From a virus: 30,192 nucleotides of DNA. Location of the stretch: IMG/VR virus record IMGVR_UViG_3300025450_001518, positions 1 through 30,192 of that record. One strand, written 5' to 3'. The notes below the pieces were generated by a model. That model made no database searches, was not told the DNA's origin, and was given only the letters and a program-made list of their open reading frames with translations. Position numbers and translations under genes: made by a program. Shown here piece after piece: positions 1 to 6,954 of this stretch. Numbering within the stretch: the stretch's first letter is position 1; every line of letters starts with the position of its first letter.

Positions 1-2
1 AA

Positions 3-242
3 ACTTTCGGCGAAATTAGCCAAAAAGAAATAGTAATTCAAGCTGCAGCTCGTCAAAAGTATATTGATCAAGGTCAATCATTAAACCTAATGATTCCACC
101 TAACACTAAACCAAAAGATGTCAACGAACTAATAGTATTTGCTTGGGAAAACGGTATTAAGAGTCTTTACTATCAACGTTCAGCTAACCCTGCACAGGAG
201 CTTGCACGTTCAATACTATCTTGTGCTAGTTGTGAATCCTAA
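3..242 (+). CDS. nrdA: Ribonucleoside-diphosphate reductase, class I alpha subunit, C-terminal end (5' partial)
   Basis: The reading frame is open from the left edge and encodes 79 residues to a TAA. The family makes dNTPs from ribonucleotides. The fragment carries the alpha-subunit signature YIDQGQSLNL (about residues 20-29 of the fragment), the downstream YYQRSA segment (56-61), and a C-terminal swinging-arm cysteine pair CASC (74 and 77), which in class I enzymes passes electrons from thioredoxin or glutaredoxin to the active site. The active-site cysteines and glycyl/tyrosyl radical partners lie outside the window. The stop codon overlaps the next start by one base (TAATG), which suggests translational coupling with the iron-sulfur microprotein downstream. 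The family call is firm; the class I alpha assignment rests on the C-terminal signature only. Confidence 0.82.
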   Translation, partial: TFGEISQKEIVIQAAARQKYIDQGQSLNLMIPPNTKPKDVNELIVFAWENGIKSLYYQRSANPAQELARSILSCASCES

Positions 243-436
243 TGAGTCTTGAATTAGACGGCACACACTGTGTTTGCAATAACGTTTCATTTAAAGAGAT
301 TATACATCTTGTTGATAAACATGAAGATATAAAAACGATCGAAGATCTGCAGCAATATTGCCATTGTGCAGATAAATGTAGTTATTGTGAATCCGATGTA
401 CAAAAAATTATTGATCACTTTAAACACATTAGATAG
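242..436 (+). CDS. BFD-like [2Fe-2S] microprotein (64 aa)
   Basis: Cysteines at 10, 12, 46 and 49 form C-x-C-x33-C-x2-C, the ligand spacing of bacterioferritin-associated-ferredoxin (BFD-like) [2Fe-2S] domains. The intervening helix-rich segment with a TIEDLQ motif (32-37) resembles the usual T-x-E-x-L helix. Two further cysteines (40, 42) are present. At 64 residues it is the size of a free-standing BFD domain. Its ATG overlaps the stop of nrdA by one base, so the two are probably co-translated. BFD proteins transfer electrons, classically to reduce stored ferric iron. Inference: here the protein could serve iron or electron supply for the phage ribonucleotide reductase, as the unrelated ferredoxin YfaE does beside E. 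coli nrdAB. It could also serve an unrelated redox partner. Confidence 0.7.
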   Translation: MSLELDGTHCVCNNVSFKEIIHLVDKHEDIKTIEDLQQYCHCADKCSYCESDVQKIIDHFKHIR

Positions 437-450
437 TGGTAAGTACTTTT

Positions 451-1419
451 ATGAAAAAGTATTTCGTAGTAGCGTTGGCATCTTTATTCTTTGCAGGGTG
501 TGTTGGGTTTCCTAAATTAGGGTTTAAATTAAACCCTGACAAAGTTGACACCACTACATCTGCTGCAGCTGTAGTCAAAGCAGAAAATACAGTCAAGCAA
601 GTCGATCAAATGGCTGAAGCCAATAAAAAGGTTGATGATACACGCAATCAATTAGAATTACAGTATGCAAAATTTAGAGCTGATTTACAAAAAGCGTATG
701 ATGACGCTAAAAAGAAAGACGATGAAAACTTTGCTAAAATTGGAGCGCTAGATTACGGAATTTATATAGTTACTCAAGAGAAAAAGAAACAAGACATTAA
801 TACTCTTGTAGCTCATTTAAGAGCAAAAGAGATTTTAGCTCGAACAGATAAATTATCTGTAGAAGATAAAGCAAAAATAGCCAAAGAGGTAGATGATGAA
901 AAAACTAAGACAATTGATCAATTATATGAAAAGTATAACGCTAGTGTAGAGTTAGCTATTAGTCAAAAAGCTGATTTAGATAAAGCCGAGGCTCTTATAG
1001 AGCAAAAAGAAAAAGAAAAACAGCAAATTAGAGAAGAACAGCGTTTAACTATTAATAAACTAGAAGCTGAACAAAAAGCTCAATTAGAAAAAATTAAAAA
1101 AGATACTGCTGATCAAGTTGAAATTGCTAAAGCTAATCAAAAAGCAGAAATGCTTGGTTACATTATTAAAGCTTTAGTAGGTGTAGGTATTTTATTCTTA
1201 ATACTCGCAGTACTATTAAAGAGTGTGACTTTGGGTATCGGATGCTTAGCTTCTTTAGGTTTAGCCTATGTAGCTGCTACTATACCTATGTGGGTAGTAG
1301 GTGCTGTAATAGGTGGTTTAGTGCTATTAATGTTAATTAACGCTCACTATAAAGCTGTAAAGGATAAAATCACTAAACAGCAGGCACCACAATCTGTTCA
1401 GACGCCGACAGTTCAATAA
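451..1419 (+). CDS. Lipoprotein with long coiled coil and three C-terminal membrane helices (u-spanin-like topology)
   Basis: I place the start at ATG 451 rather than GTG 436 because it begins a clean signal peptide: MKK, a hydrophobic stretch and a lipobox ending FAGC with Cys17. Residues about 40-230 are charged, Lys/Glu/Gln-rich and heptad-like, indicating a long periplasmic coiled coil. Three hydrophobic helices follow at about 236-256, 259-278 and 281-297, with a short basic tail. Lysines after helix 1 and after helix 3 fit the positive-inside rule, with the C-terminus in the cytoplasm. An N-terminal lipid anchor plus C-terminal inner-membrane anchoring is the topology of unimolecular spanins, which fuse the membranes at lysis. 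This protein is, however, much longer (322 aa) than T1 gp11 and helical rather than beta. Superinfection exclusion is an alternative. The 3' end overlaps the convergent gene by 47 bases. Confidence 0.6.
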   Translation: MKKYFVVALASLFFAGCVGFPKLGFKLNPDKVDTTTSAAAVVKAENTVKQVDQMAEANKKVDDTRNQLELQYAKFRADLQKAYDDAKKKDDENFAKIGALDYGIYIVTQEKKKQDINTLVAHLRAKEILARTDKLSVEDKAKIAKEVDDEKTKTIDQLYEKYNASVELAISQKADLDKAEALIEQKEKEKQQIREEQRLTINKLEAEQKAQLEKIKKDTADQVEIAKANQKAEMLGYIIKALVGVGILFLILAVLLKSVTLGIGCLASLGLAYVAATIPMWVVGAVIGGLVLLMLINAHYKAVKDKITKQQAPQSVQTPTVQ

Positions 1420-1945
1420 CATTAGTTTCTACTGCTTTAGCTTTAGCCTTACCAGTTAATTGTGCTATAATTTCTTCTCTAGTAGCTACTAGTATGTTTG
1501 TTTGACCAGCTGGCAAGTTAAGATACCCATCATTTTTAAGTTTTTGTATTTCTTTCTTGCCTTCTATTTCAATTTTCTTAACCTCTTTAATGGTTTCAGC
1601 CTTTTTATGCTGTAAATGTATTTTATTAACTGTTTCTATAGCACCGGTACTTGCAGCAATTAAACTAGCCAAACCAGCCATCATTTCCGGGTCACCGGTA
1701 GCCACTGTCAATTTTTGTAATTCCATTATGCTTTTAACACTGTTTTCTACCAAACCTGCTGAGTGTTGCAACACAAAAGCTTGCATATCTTCTGGTGTTT
1801 TAGGTACATTAATTGGAATTGTAACTGTTTCAGAAGTTGCTTGTGGTTCCTCTTTAGTTATATTTAAACCGTCAATAAAATCATCTATTTGATCTATTAT
1901 CTGTTGATTATCTGATGGCTTATTATCCGGTAACGGAGGATTCAT
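1373..1945 (-). CDS. Putative small terminase subunit-like protein (gp16-like), 190 aa
   Basis: Encoded against its neighbours. Residues 1-50 are acidic and probably disordered, about 55-115 are helical, about 115-140 form a charged Lys/Glu coiled coil, and a short segment near 150-166 reads TNILVATREEIIAQL. A helical core, a coiled coil and a near-C-terminal N-x-x-V-x-T-x-E-x-x-x-x-L element resemble T4-type small terminase subunits, which end in a similar short motif and recognise DNA and regulate packaging. This resemblance is from memory and is weak. No large terminase is in the window, and a scaffold or other oligomeric helical protein is possible. The start ATG lies 6 bases after a CATAAATA late-promoter-like element. 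The last 47 bases overlap the lipoprotein gene on the opposite strand. Confidence 0.4.
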   Translation of the reverse strand: MNPPLPDNKPSDNQQIIDQIDDFIDGLNITKEEPQATSETVTIPINVPKTPEDMQAFVLQHSAGLVENSVKSIMELQKLTVATGDPEMMAGLASLIAASTGAIETVNKIHLQHKKAETIKEVKKIEIEGKKEIQKLKNDGYLNLPAGQTNILVATREEIIAQLTGKAKAKAVETNVIELSASEQIVVPAV

Positions 1946-1951
1946 TAATAA

Positions 1952-1959
1952 TATTTATG
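1952..1959 (-). promoter_or_regulatory. T4-late-promoter-like element for the minus-strand gene
   Basis: Read on the minus strand this is CATAAATA, seven of eight matches to the T4 late -10 element TATAAATA, and it sits 6 bases before the ATG at 1945. With such spacing transcription would start at or next to the start codon. The match to the T4 element is established knowledge; use in this phage is inference. Confidence 0.35.
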
Positions 1960-1966
1960 TAAGCCA

Positions 1967-1994
1967 TTGATTTATCAATAATATACTTTATACT
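1967..1994 (+). promoter_or_regulatory. Sigma70-like promoter upstream of dut
   Basis: TTGATT (1967-1972), a 16-base spacer and TATACT (1989-1994) are close to the bacterial -35/-10 consensus. The -35 lies in a 14-base palindrome (ATTGAT, TT, ATCAAT, 1966-1979). A close sister copy lies at 30003-30030 upstream of the last gene with the same spacing. The -10 ends 8 bases before the dut ATG, implying a very short leader. Confidence 0.5.
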
Positions 1995-2002
1995 CATACA
2001 TT

Positions 2003-2524
2003 ATGTCATTCCCAGTTAATATTAAATTCGTTAAAACACACAATTTAGCTGTGTTACCAAAGTTTAATCATTCAGACCCTTATACAGGCGATTCTGGATT
2101 AGATCTTACAGCAGTAGAAAAGGTTACAATACCTGGTAAAGGCTGGGCTACAGTTCCAGTTGGTTTAAAGCTTGGTTACATTACCCCAGGTTATTGGATT
2201 CGTGTTGAAGGCCGATCTGGTGTTGGGTTTAAGAAGCATATATTCCCTCATTTTGGTATTATTGATAATCCTTATAGAGGGGATATGGGTATTAAGCTTT
2301 ATAATTTTGGTTTTGGTGATCAAACCTTTGAACCAGGCGATAAGATCGCTCAATTAATTGTTTACCCTCTTATTCAGGCCGACATTGAATGGACCGATCA
2401 AGTAAGCGAAACAACTCGTGGGGAAAAGGGGTTTGGCTCTTCTGATAATCTAGCAACTCCAGTAGATACGTACAACAAAAAAATGACAGCTAATAACGAT
2501 GGTTCGTTCAGCTTTACTATATAA
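2003..2524 (+). CDS. dut: Deoxyuridine 5'-triphosphate nucleotidohydrolase (dUTPase)
   Basis: Trimeric-type dUTPase, 173 aa, hydrolysing dUTP to dUMP and pyrophosphate; this keeps uracil out of DNA and feeds dTMP synthesis. All five motifs are visible: I, GDSGLDL (29-35); II, RSG (71-73); III, GIIDNPYRG (85-93) with the catalytic Asp88 and Tyr91; IV, GDKIAQL (112-118); V, RGEKGFGSS (139-147), where the usual G-S-T-G ending is varied to G-S-S-D. About 25 residues extend past motif V. It begins right after a sigma70-like promoter, and its TAA overlaps the clamp-loader ATG by one base, placing it in a DNA-metabolism operon. There is no Shine-Dalgarno sequence. Confidence 0.93.
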   Translation: MSFPVNIKFVKTHNLAVLPKFNHSDPYTGDSGLDLTAVEKVTIPGKGWATVPVGLKLGYITPGYWIRVEGRSGVGFKKHIFPHFGIIDNPYRGDMGIKLYNFGFGDQTFEPGDKIAQLIVYPLIQADIEWTDQVSETTRGEKGFGSSDNLATPVDTYNKKMTANNDGSFSFTI

Positions 2525-3465
2525 TGACAATTAATGAACAGTTACTATCAATATGGACGGAACGATACAGGCCATCTAAACTGGCCGATATGGTACTTTC
2601 TGATTATTTACGTCAATTTATAGAAGAATGTAGACGTAAACAAGAAATACCTAACATACTACTTGTAGGTAATGCCGGTACCGGTAAAACCACATTAGCT
2701 AAGGTAATTATTAATGAAATACTAGACGCTCAATATCTGTATATAAACGCTAGCGAAAAAAACGGTATTGATGAGGTACGTACTTCTATTTTAACGTTTG
2801 CTCAAACCAAGAGTATTGACGGTAAACTTAAAGTCATATTTCTTGACGAATTTGATAACTTTACTGATGCTGGTCAAAGAGCATTACGTAATGTTATGGA
2901 AGAATATGCTGGTAACACTCGTTTTATTCTTACTGGTAATTACTTACATCGTATTATTCAACCAATACAATCTCGTTGTCAGGTTTTTACTGATTTCACA
3001 CCCCCTATTAGAGAATACGCTAAACGTATAGTACATATATTAAAGGAAGAAAACGTTAAGATTAATAACGAACAAGCAGAACGTATTAAAGAAGTAATAC
3101 GGTACTATTATCCAGATTTACGTAGAATTATTAATCATATACAACGTAGTGTTATTAACGGCGTATTACAACTACAGAGCACTATTAATAACGAGGGATT
3201 CGCTGAAGATATCCTAATTAAACTTACTAATAGAGAAGACTTAATGTCTCTACGTAAGTTTGTTATAGAATCGGAGCAAACATTCGGTAACGACTACCCA
3301 AAGTTAATGAAAGACCTATTTAATGCTATATATAAAGGCTCGTTAGCAGAAGATAAAAAAAGACTTGCATTACTGCAAGTCTCTGAATATTTGTATCGTT
3401 CGGCTTTAGTTATGGATCAAGAAATTAATTTCTTTTCTTGTCTTATAGCATTAAGTCAATTATGA
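2524..3465 (+). CDS. Sliding-clamp loader ATPase subunit (gp44-like, AAA+)
   Basis: AAA+ clamp loader of the RFC/T4 gp44 type, 313 aa (T4 gp44 is about 320). It opens the DNA polymerase sliding clamp and places it on primer-template junctions. Visible motifs: ERYRP near the N-terminus (13-17, the RFC-box-like start), Walker A GNAGTGKTT (49-57), Walker B VIFLDEFD (104-111), sensor 1 LTGN (136-139) and the SRC arginine-finger motif (150-152). The C-terminal third is a helical collar region. It is translationally coupled to dut by TAATG, ends in TGA, and overlaps the convergent minus-strand gene by 6 bases. A gp62-like small loader subunit is not seen in the window. Confidence 0.9.
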   Translation: MTINEQLLSIWTERYRPSKLADMVLSDYLRQFIEECRRKQEIPNILLVGNAGTGKTTLAKVIINEILDAQYLYINASEKNGIDEVRTSILTFAQTKSIDGKLKVIFLDEFDNFTDAGQRALRNVMEEYAGNTRFILTGNYLHRIIQPIQSRCQVFTDFTPPIREYAKRIVHILKEENVKINNEQAERIKEVIRYYYPDLRRIINHIQRSVINGVLQLQSTINNEGFAEDILIKLTNREDLMSLRKFVIESEQTFGNDYPKLMKDLFNAIYKGSLAEDKKRLALLQVSEYLYRSALVMDQEINFFSCLIALSQL

Positions 3466-4620
3466 TAGGTAAGAATTTGGGTGCGCTTTAATAGTAACAC
3501 CATCATCTGGATGGCCACCTGGTAGATAGCCTCTTTTTGGTTGGTTTTTAGCAACTTTATTAACTTCTTCTAAAGGTCCATCTTCTCCCTGTGTAGGGCT
3601 TTGTTGTCCTGTTTCTTGACTTACTTCAGGATTGGTTGGCATACCTGTGCCTTCTTCCATTCTCCAGCACTCTTCTTTAATATTGCCATCCATTCCCCAA
3701 CATTCGTCAATCATTTTGTTTTCTTCCATGTTCCAACATTCATCTTTTACATGATGTGGTTCAATTTTTAAACGTCCATCACTAAACATTTGTCTATGAG
3801 TGCAACCGCAAACTTCTGCACCGCAAGCTGGACATATTTCTTCTTCTGCCATACCAACAGGTGCTTCATCACATGTGCATGGATTATGATGACAAGTTGG
3901 GCACACATCTGCCTCTTCACTATAGCTTGATTCTGCACCAGATCCCATCATACCTACGTCTTCATTAAGTATTTTAATATAAAGACCGCTCAAAATTTCT
4001 TCTGACTCTTTTAAAGTCTTTGGTTTCATCTTGTTTTTAGGTAATGGTTCGTATTCTTCTGATGGTTTTGAATCATCATGCTCATTAGCACCAACTGAAG
4101 ACTTTTTATCTTTTTCTGCTAATTTATAATCACCTTTTTTAATCCAATTTTGTTCGTGACCTAAATGATTTTGTTCTTTTGTTTCTGGAGTATCAGGATT
4201 TGATTCCCATTCAGCAGCATCTTGAGATGCACCATTAGGGCGCTTGTTATTTGGCGAAACAGGAGGTAGATTTACCCCTGTGTCTATTTCTTCTAAAATA
4301 TCTATTGGTACTGTCATTAAATTACCAACATTACCTGGAGACATTTCAGAATAAACATCAGCATGAGTAGCTGGTAGTTTTTCATAACCTAAAGAACCGA
4401 ATTGAGCATTAGGTGTATGTAAACGACCTAAGCGCATATTAAAACCAGATTTAGCAGCAGTTTCAATACGTATTTTAATCGTTTCGTTTAACGATTTATA
4501 ACAATCCATAGATTTATAATCGGATTTAAGCTTAACCACATCGCCCTCTAAAAAGCCGGCGCCTTGCTTGTAACGATTATAAACGGTTTCGTAAAGATGT
4601 ATAAACTTGCTGTTCTTCAT
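3460..4620 (-). CDS. Hypothetical protein with two zinc-knuckle-like Cys clusters and ECW repeats (386 aa)
   Basis: I do not recognise the function. Residues 1-80 look like a small folded domain (GDVVKLKSDY at 26-35). Residues 110-210 are polar, acidic and probably disordered. Two similar cysteine clusters follow: CPTC at 240-243 with CTC at 248-250, and CPAC at 263-266 with CGC at 271-273, both suited to binding zinc. Then come three copies of an acidic-Cys-Trp-x-Met motif (Cys295, Cys307, Cys318; period 11-12) and a Pro/Gly-rich tail. It is a lone minus-strand gene: its 3' end overlaps the clamp loader by 6 bases, and its start diverges from the baseplate operon across 51 bp, where the minus strand carries TATAAAAA at 4643-4650. 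A virion or host-takeover protein is possible. Confidence 0.75.
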   Translation of the reverse strand: MKNSKFIHLYETVYNRYKQGAGFLEGDVVKLKSDYKSMDCYKSLNETIKIRIETAAKSGFNMRLGRLHTPNAQFGSLGYEKLPATHADVYSEMSPGNVGNLMTVPIDILEEIDTGVNLPPVSPNNKRPNGASQDAAEWESNPDTPETKEQNHLGHEQNWIKKGDYKLAEKDKKSSVGANEHDDSKPSEEYEPLPKNKMKPKTLKESEEILSGLYIKILNEDVGMMGSGAESSYSEEADVCPTCHHNPCTCDEAPVGMAEEEICPACGAEVCGCTHRQMFSDGRLKIEPHHVKDECWNMEENKMIDECWGMDGNIKEECWRMEEGTGMPTNPEVSQETGQQSPTQGEDGPLEEVNKVAKNQPKRGYLPGGHPDDGVTIKAHPNSYLS

Positions 4621-4671
4621 AAAAGGTATATTATTACTTACGTTTTTATACTTTGTTCCTAAGTAATTTAT

Positions 4672-5118
4672 ATGGCAAGTATTACTTTTAGCGGTCTACA
4701 AAATATACAAACAGTCAACAAATATGACTTTGTAGATCTGCACTTGGATTTCAATAAGCCAGTTCAAAGAGATGTTGCAATAGATTATGATCAAGCAGCC
4801 ATTGTTAACTCTATTAACAATCTATTTAATACAATACCTGGCCAAAACTTATTAAATCCAGAATATGGTTTAAACTTAATGCAGTACTTGTTTATGCCAG
4901 CTACTAATACTACTGCAAACTTAGTTGGTCAAACAATATTAAAAAATCTTACTTTTTTTGAACCGAGGGTTTCTGTAAAGAATATAGACATAAGTGTTAA
5001 CCCGGACGATAATTCTATGGCAATTACATTAAGTATCTTAATCCCGTCATTGAATACAACTATTAATATCCCAGGCACTTTAACCAATAACGGGTATACC
5101 CTTCTTCCAATACAATAA
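4672..5118 (+). CDS. Baseplate wedge protein, gp25/GPW-like
   Basis: 148 aa, close to the size of T4 gp25 (132). It carries the gp25-like features: an N-terminal D-I-D-like strand region, a segment NNLFNTIPGQNLLNPEYGLNL in which a long helix leads into a P-G-x-x-x-x-x-P-x-x-G motif, the central EPRV core motif (about residue 102) and a beta-rich C-terminus. In contractile tails this protein forms the core wedge bundle with gp6 and gp53 and starts sheath polymerisation. It heads a tight plus-strand operon; its TAA overlaps the next ATG by one base, consistent with 1:2-type coupled synthesis of wedge partners. No Shine-Dalgarno is present. Confidence 0.85.
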   Translation: MASITFSGLQNIQTVNKYDFVDLHLDFNKPVQRDVAIDYDQAAIVNSINNLFNTIPGQNLLNPEYGLNLMQYLFMPATNTTANLVGQTILKNLTFFEPRVSVKNIDISVNPDDNSMAITLSILIPSLNTTINIPGTLTNNGYTLLPIQ

Positions 5119-6953
5119 TGAATACCACTACAGACGCAAGTAATCTCAACATCACATCCAACCAATACGTTGCGTTTGATGCGCTTTCGTTAAGAGATTT
5201 CATTATTTCTCGTTTAAACACAGAAGGTTTATTTACAGATCAAAACTTTCAGGGTTCGAATATTACAGCTGTTAATAACATTATTTCGTATGCTTTTCAT
5301 ACATTAATGTATTATATGAACCAAACATCAACAGAAACGATGTTTACGGAAGCTCAACTTTATGAAAACATTAACCGTATTGTTAATGTTATTAACTATT
5401 CCCCTATAGGTGCTCAAACATCGACTTTATCCTTTGACGTGTCTGCAACAGCTAATTTAGCTGTAGGTACATATACAATACCGCGTTATACATTTTTACG
5501 TTTAGGTAATGCTTCTTATTCTTTTAATAGTGATGTTACGTTTACTAAAACAATTTCAGGCATACAGGAACTAGGTGATGTAGCTAATCAGTATCTGTTA
5601 TATCAAGGTAGTTATATTGAATACCCGCTTTATACAGCTGCCGGGGAATCTAATGAAATATTGTACTTAGTTCCAGGTACTAATGTAACAATTGATCATT
5701 TTAATATAGATGTTTATGTAAAACAAGCCACTACTGGCAAATGGACCCAGTGGAACAAGACCGAATCTTTATATTTGCAAAACGCAACAGATTCTTCTTA
5801 TGAAATACGGTTAAATAGTGATTTGCATTATGAAATTAAATTTGGCGACGGTATTAACGGTATACAACTTGGAGCGGGAGATCAGGTAGCAGTTTATTAT
5901 CTACAAACAGCAGGCACCGCAGGTCAAGTAGGTGTAGGGGCATTAAACGGCCAAATACCTGCCATTTACAATACTGCTCAGTTTAATTCTATTTCTCCTG
6001 ACGTTATCAGCAGCGATTTAACTCTATTAAACGATGCTAATATAATAAGCCTACAATTTTCTAATAATACTATTTCTACTACTTTTACAGATGTAGAAAC
6101 AGTAGCTAGTATACGTAAAAACGCGCCTGCTTCATTTAGATCTCAATTTAGAGTGGTCACCCCAGGGGATTATGAAGCATATGTAACAAATAATTTTGCA
6201 AACATTATTAACAGTGTTGCAGTTTTAAATAATAATCAATATGTAAGTCAACACTTACAATACCTTTACAGTATTGGTTTGACTAGCCCTGGTACAGATT
6301 ATAGAGTGCTATATAATCAAATGGCTTTTGCTGATGCGGTAAATTTTAATAATGTATATGTTTATGTAATGCCTAAAGCAACTGCATTACTATCTAATAG
6401 TACAGTAAACTATTTAACTCCAGCTCAAAAACAGTTAATCAATTCATCTCTTAATAATGTAAAAGGTTTAACCACTGAAGTTATTGTTATGGATCCAGTC
6501 TATCTTGCAATTACTATAGGTTTGGGTTCACCAAGCGGGGTTGTATATAGTGATATAGCAAACTCTAATTTAGTTATTAATATGGCAAGCAATTCTAAAG
6601 TAGCTGCTTCAACAGTATTAAGTAATGTACAGACAATATTAGAAAACTATTTTAATCCTTCCAATATTACTCTTGGTTATACTGTAGATATACCTGATTT
6701 AACCGGTCAAATACTAGCTATACCTGGAGTACAATCTATAGCAACTCAAAACACAAGTAGCGGGGATCAAATAAATGGAGTTTCATTAATAGTGTTTAAC
6801 CCATCTTATCCTTACAACGATATAAGATCAACAACTCATACATTTACTACATTAGACTTTCAAACTGTATATTTAAACAATATTAACGATATTTTATCTA
6901 GAGTAGTAGTAAATGTTGGTGTAACACAAAGCACTTCTATAGTAAACTTCTAA
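5118..6953 (+). CDS. Baseplate wedge protein, gp6/baseplate-J-like
   Basis: 611 aa (T4 gp6 is 660). The best signature is near residues 330-355: a run beginning ETVASIRKNAP and continuing into a V-T-P-G-D-Y-E motif, the conserved S-I-R-x-x-A-P...T-x-x-D-Y-E block of baseplate J/gp6 proteins. The N-terminal part is helical with LRDFI, and the middle contains KFGDGINGIQLGAG, a beta turn common in this family. The C-terminus includes an ITLGYTVDIPDLTGQI segment typical of the J domain. gp6 forms the ring that links wedges around the hub. It follows the gp25-like gene by TAATG overlap, which reinforces both assignments. The next gene begins one base after its stop. Confidence 0.85.
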   Translation: MNTTTDASNLNITSNQYVAFDALSLRDFIISRLNTEGLFTDQNFQGSNITAVNNIISYAFHTLMYYMNQTSTETMFTEAQLYENINRIVNVINYSPIGAQTSTLSFDVSATANLAVGTYTIPRYTFLRLGNASYSFNSDVTFTKTISGIQELGDVANQYLLYQGSYIEYPLYTAAGESNEILYLVPGTNVTIDHFNIDVYVKQATTGKWTQWNKTESLYLQNATDSSYEIRLNSDLHYEIKFGDGINGIQLGAGDQVAVYYLQTAGTAGQVGVGALNGQIPAIYNTAQFNSISPDVISSDLTLLNDANIISLQFSNNTISTTFTDVETVASIRKNAPASFRSQFRVVTPGDYEAYVTNNFANIINSVAVLNNNQYVSQHLQYLYSIGLTSPGTDYRVLYNQMAFADAVNFNNVYVYVMPKATALLSNSTVNYLTPAQKQLINSSLNNVKGLTTEVIVMDPVYLAITIGLGSPSGVVYSDIANSNLVINMASNSKVAASTVLSNVQTILENYFNPSNITLGYTVDIPDLTGQILAIPGVQSIATQNTSSGDQINGVSLIVFNPSYPYNDIRSTTHTFTTLDFQTVYLNNINDILSRVVVNVGVTQSTSIVNF

Positions 6954-6954
6954 T

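Noticed and set aside
436-450. GTG start extending the lipoprotein by five residues
   Set aside because: The extra residues MVSTF precede a clean lipoprotein signal beginning at ATG 451.
1557-1892. Plus-strand open frame opposite the putative terminase gene
   Set aside because: Antisense shadow of a better-supported gene with a promoter-like element.
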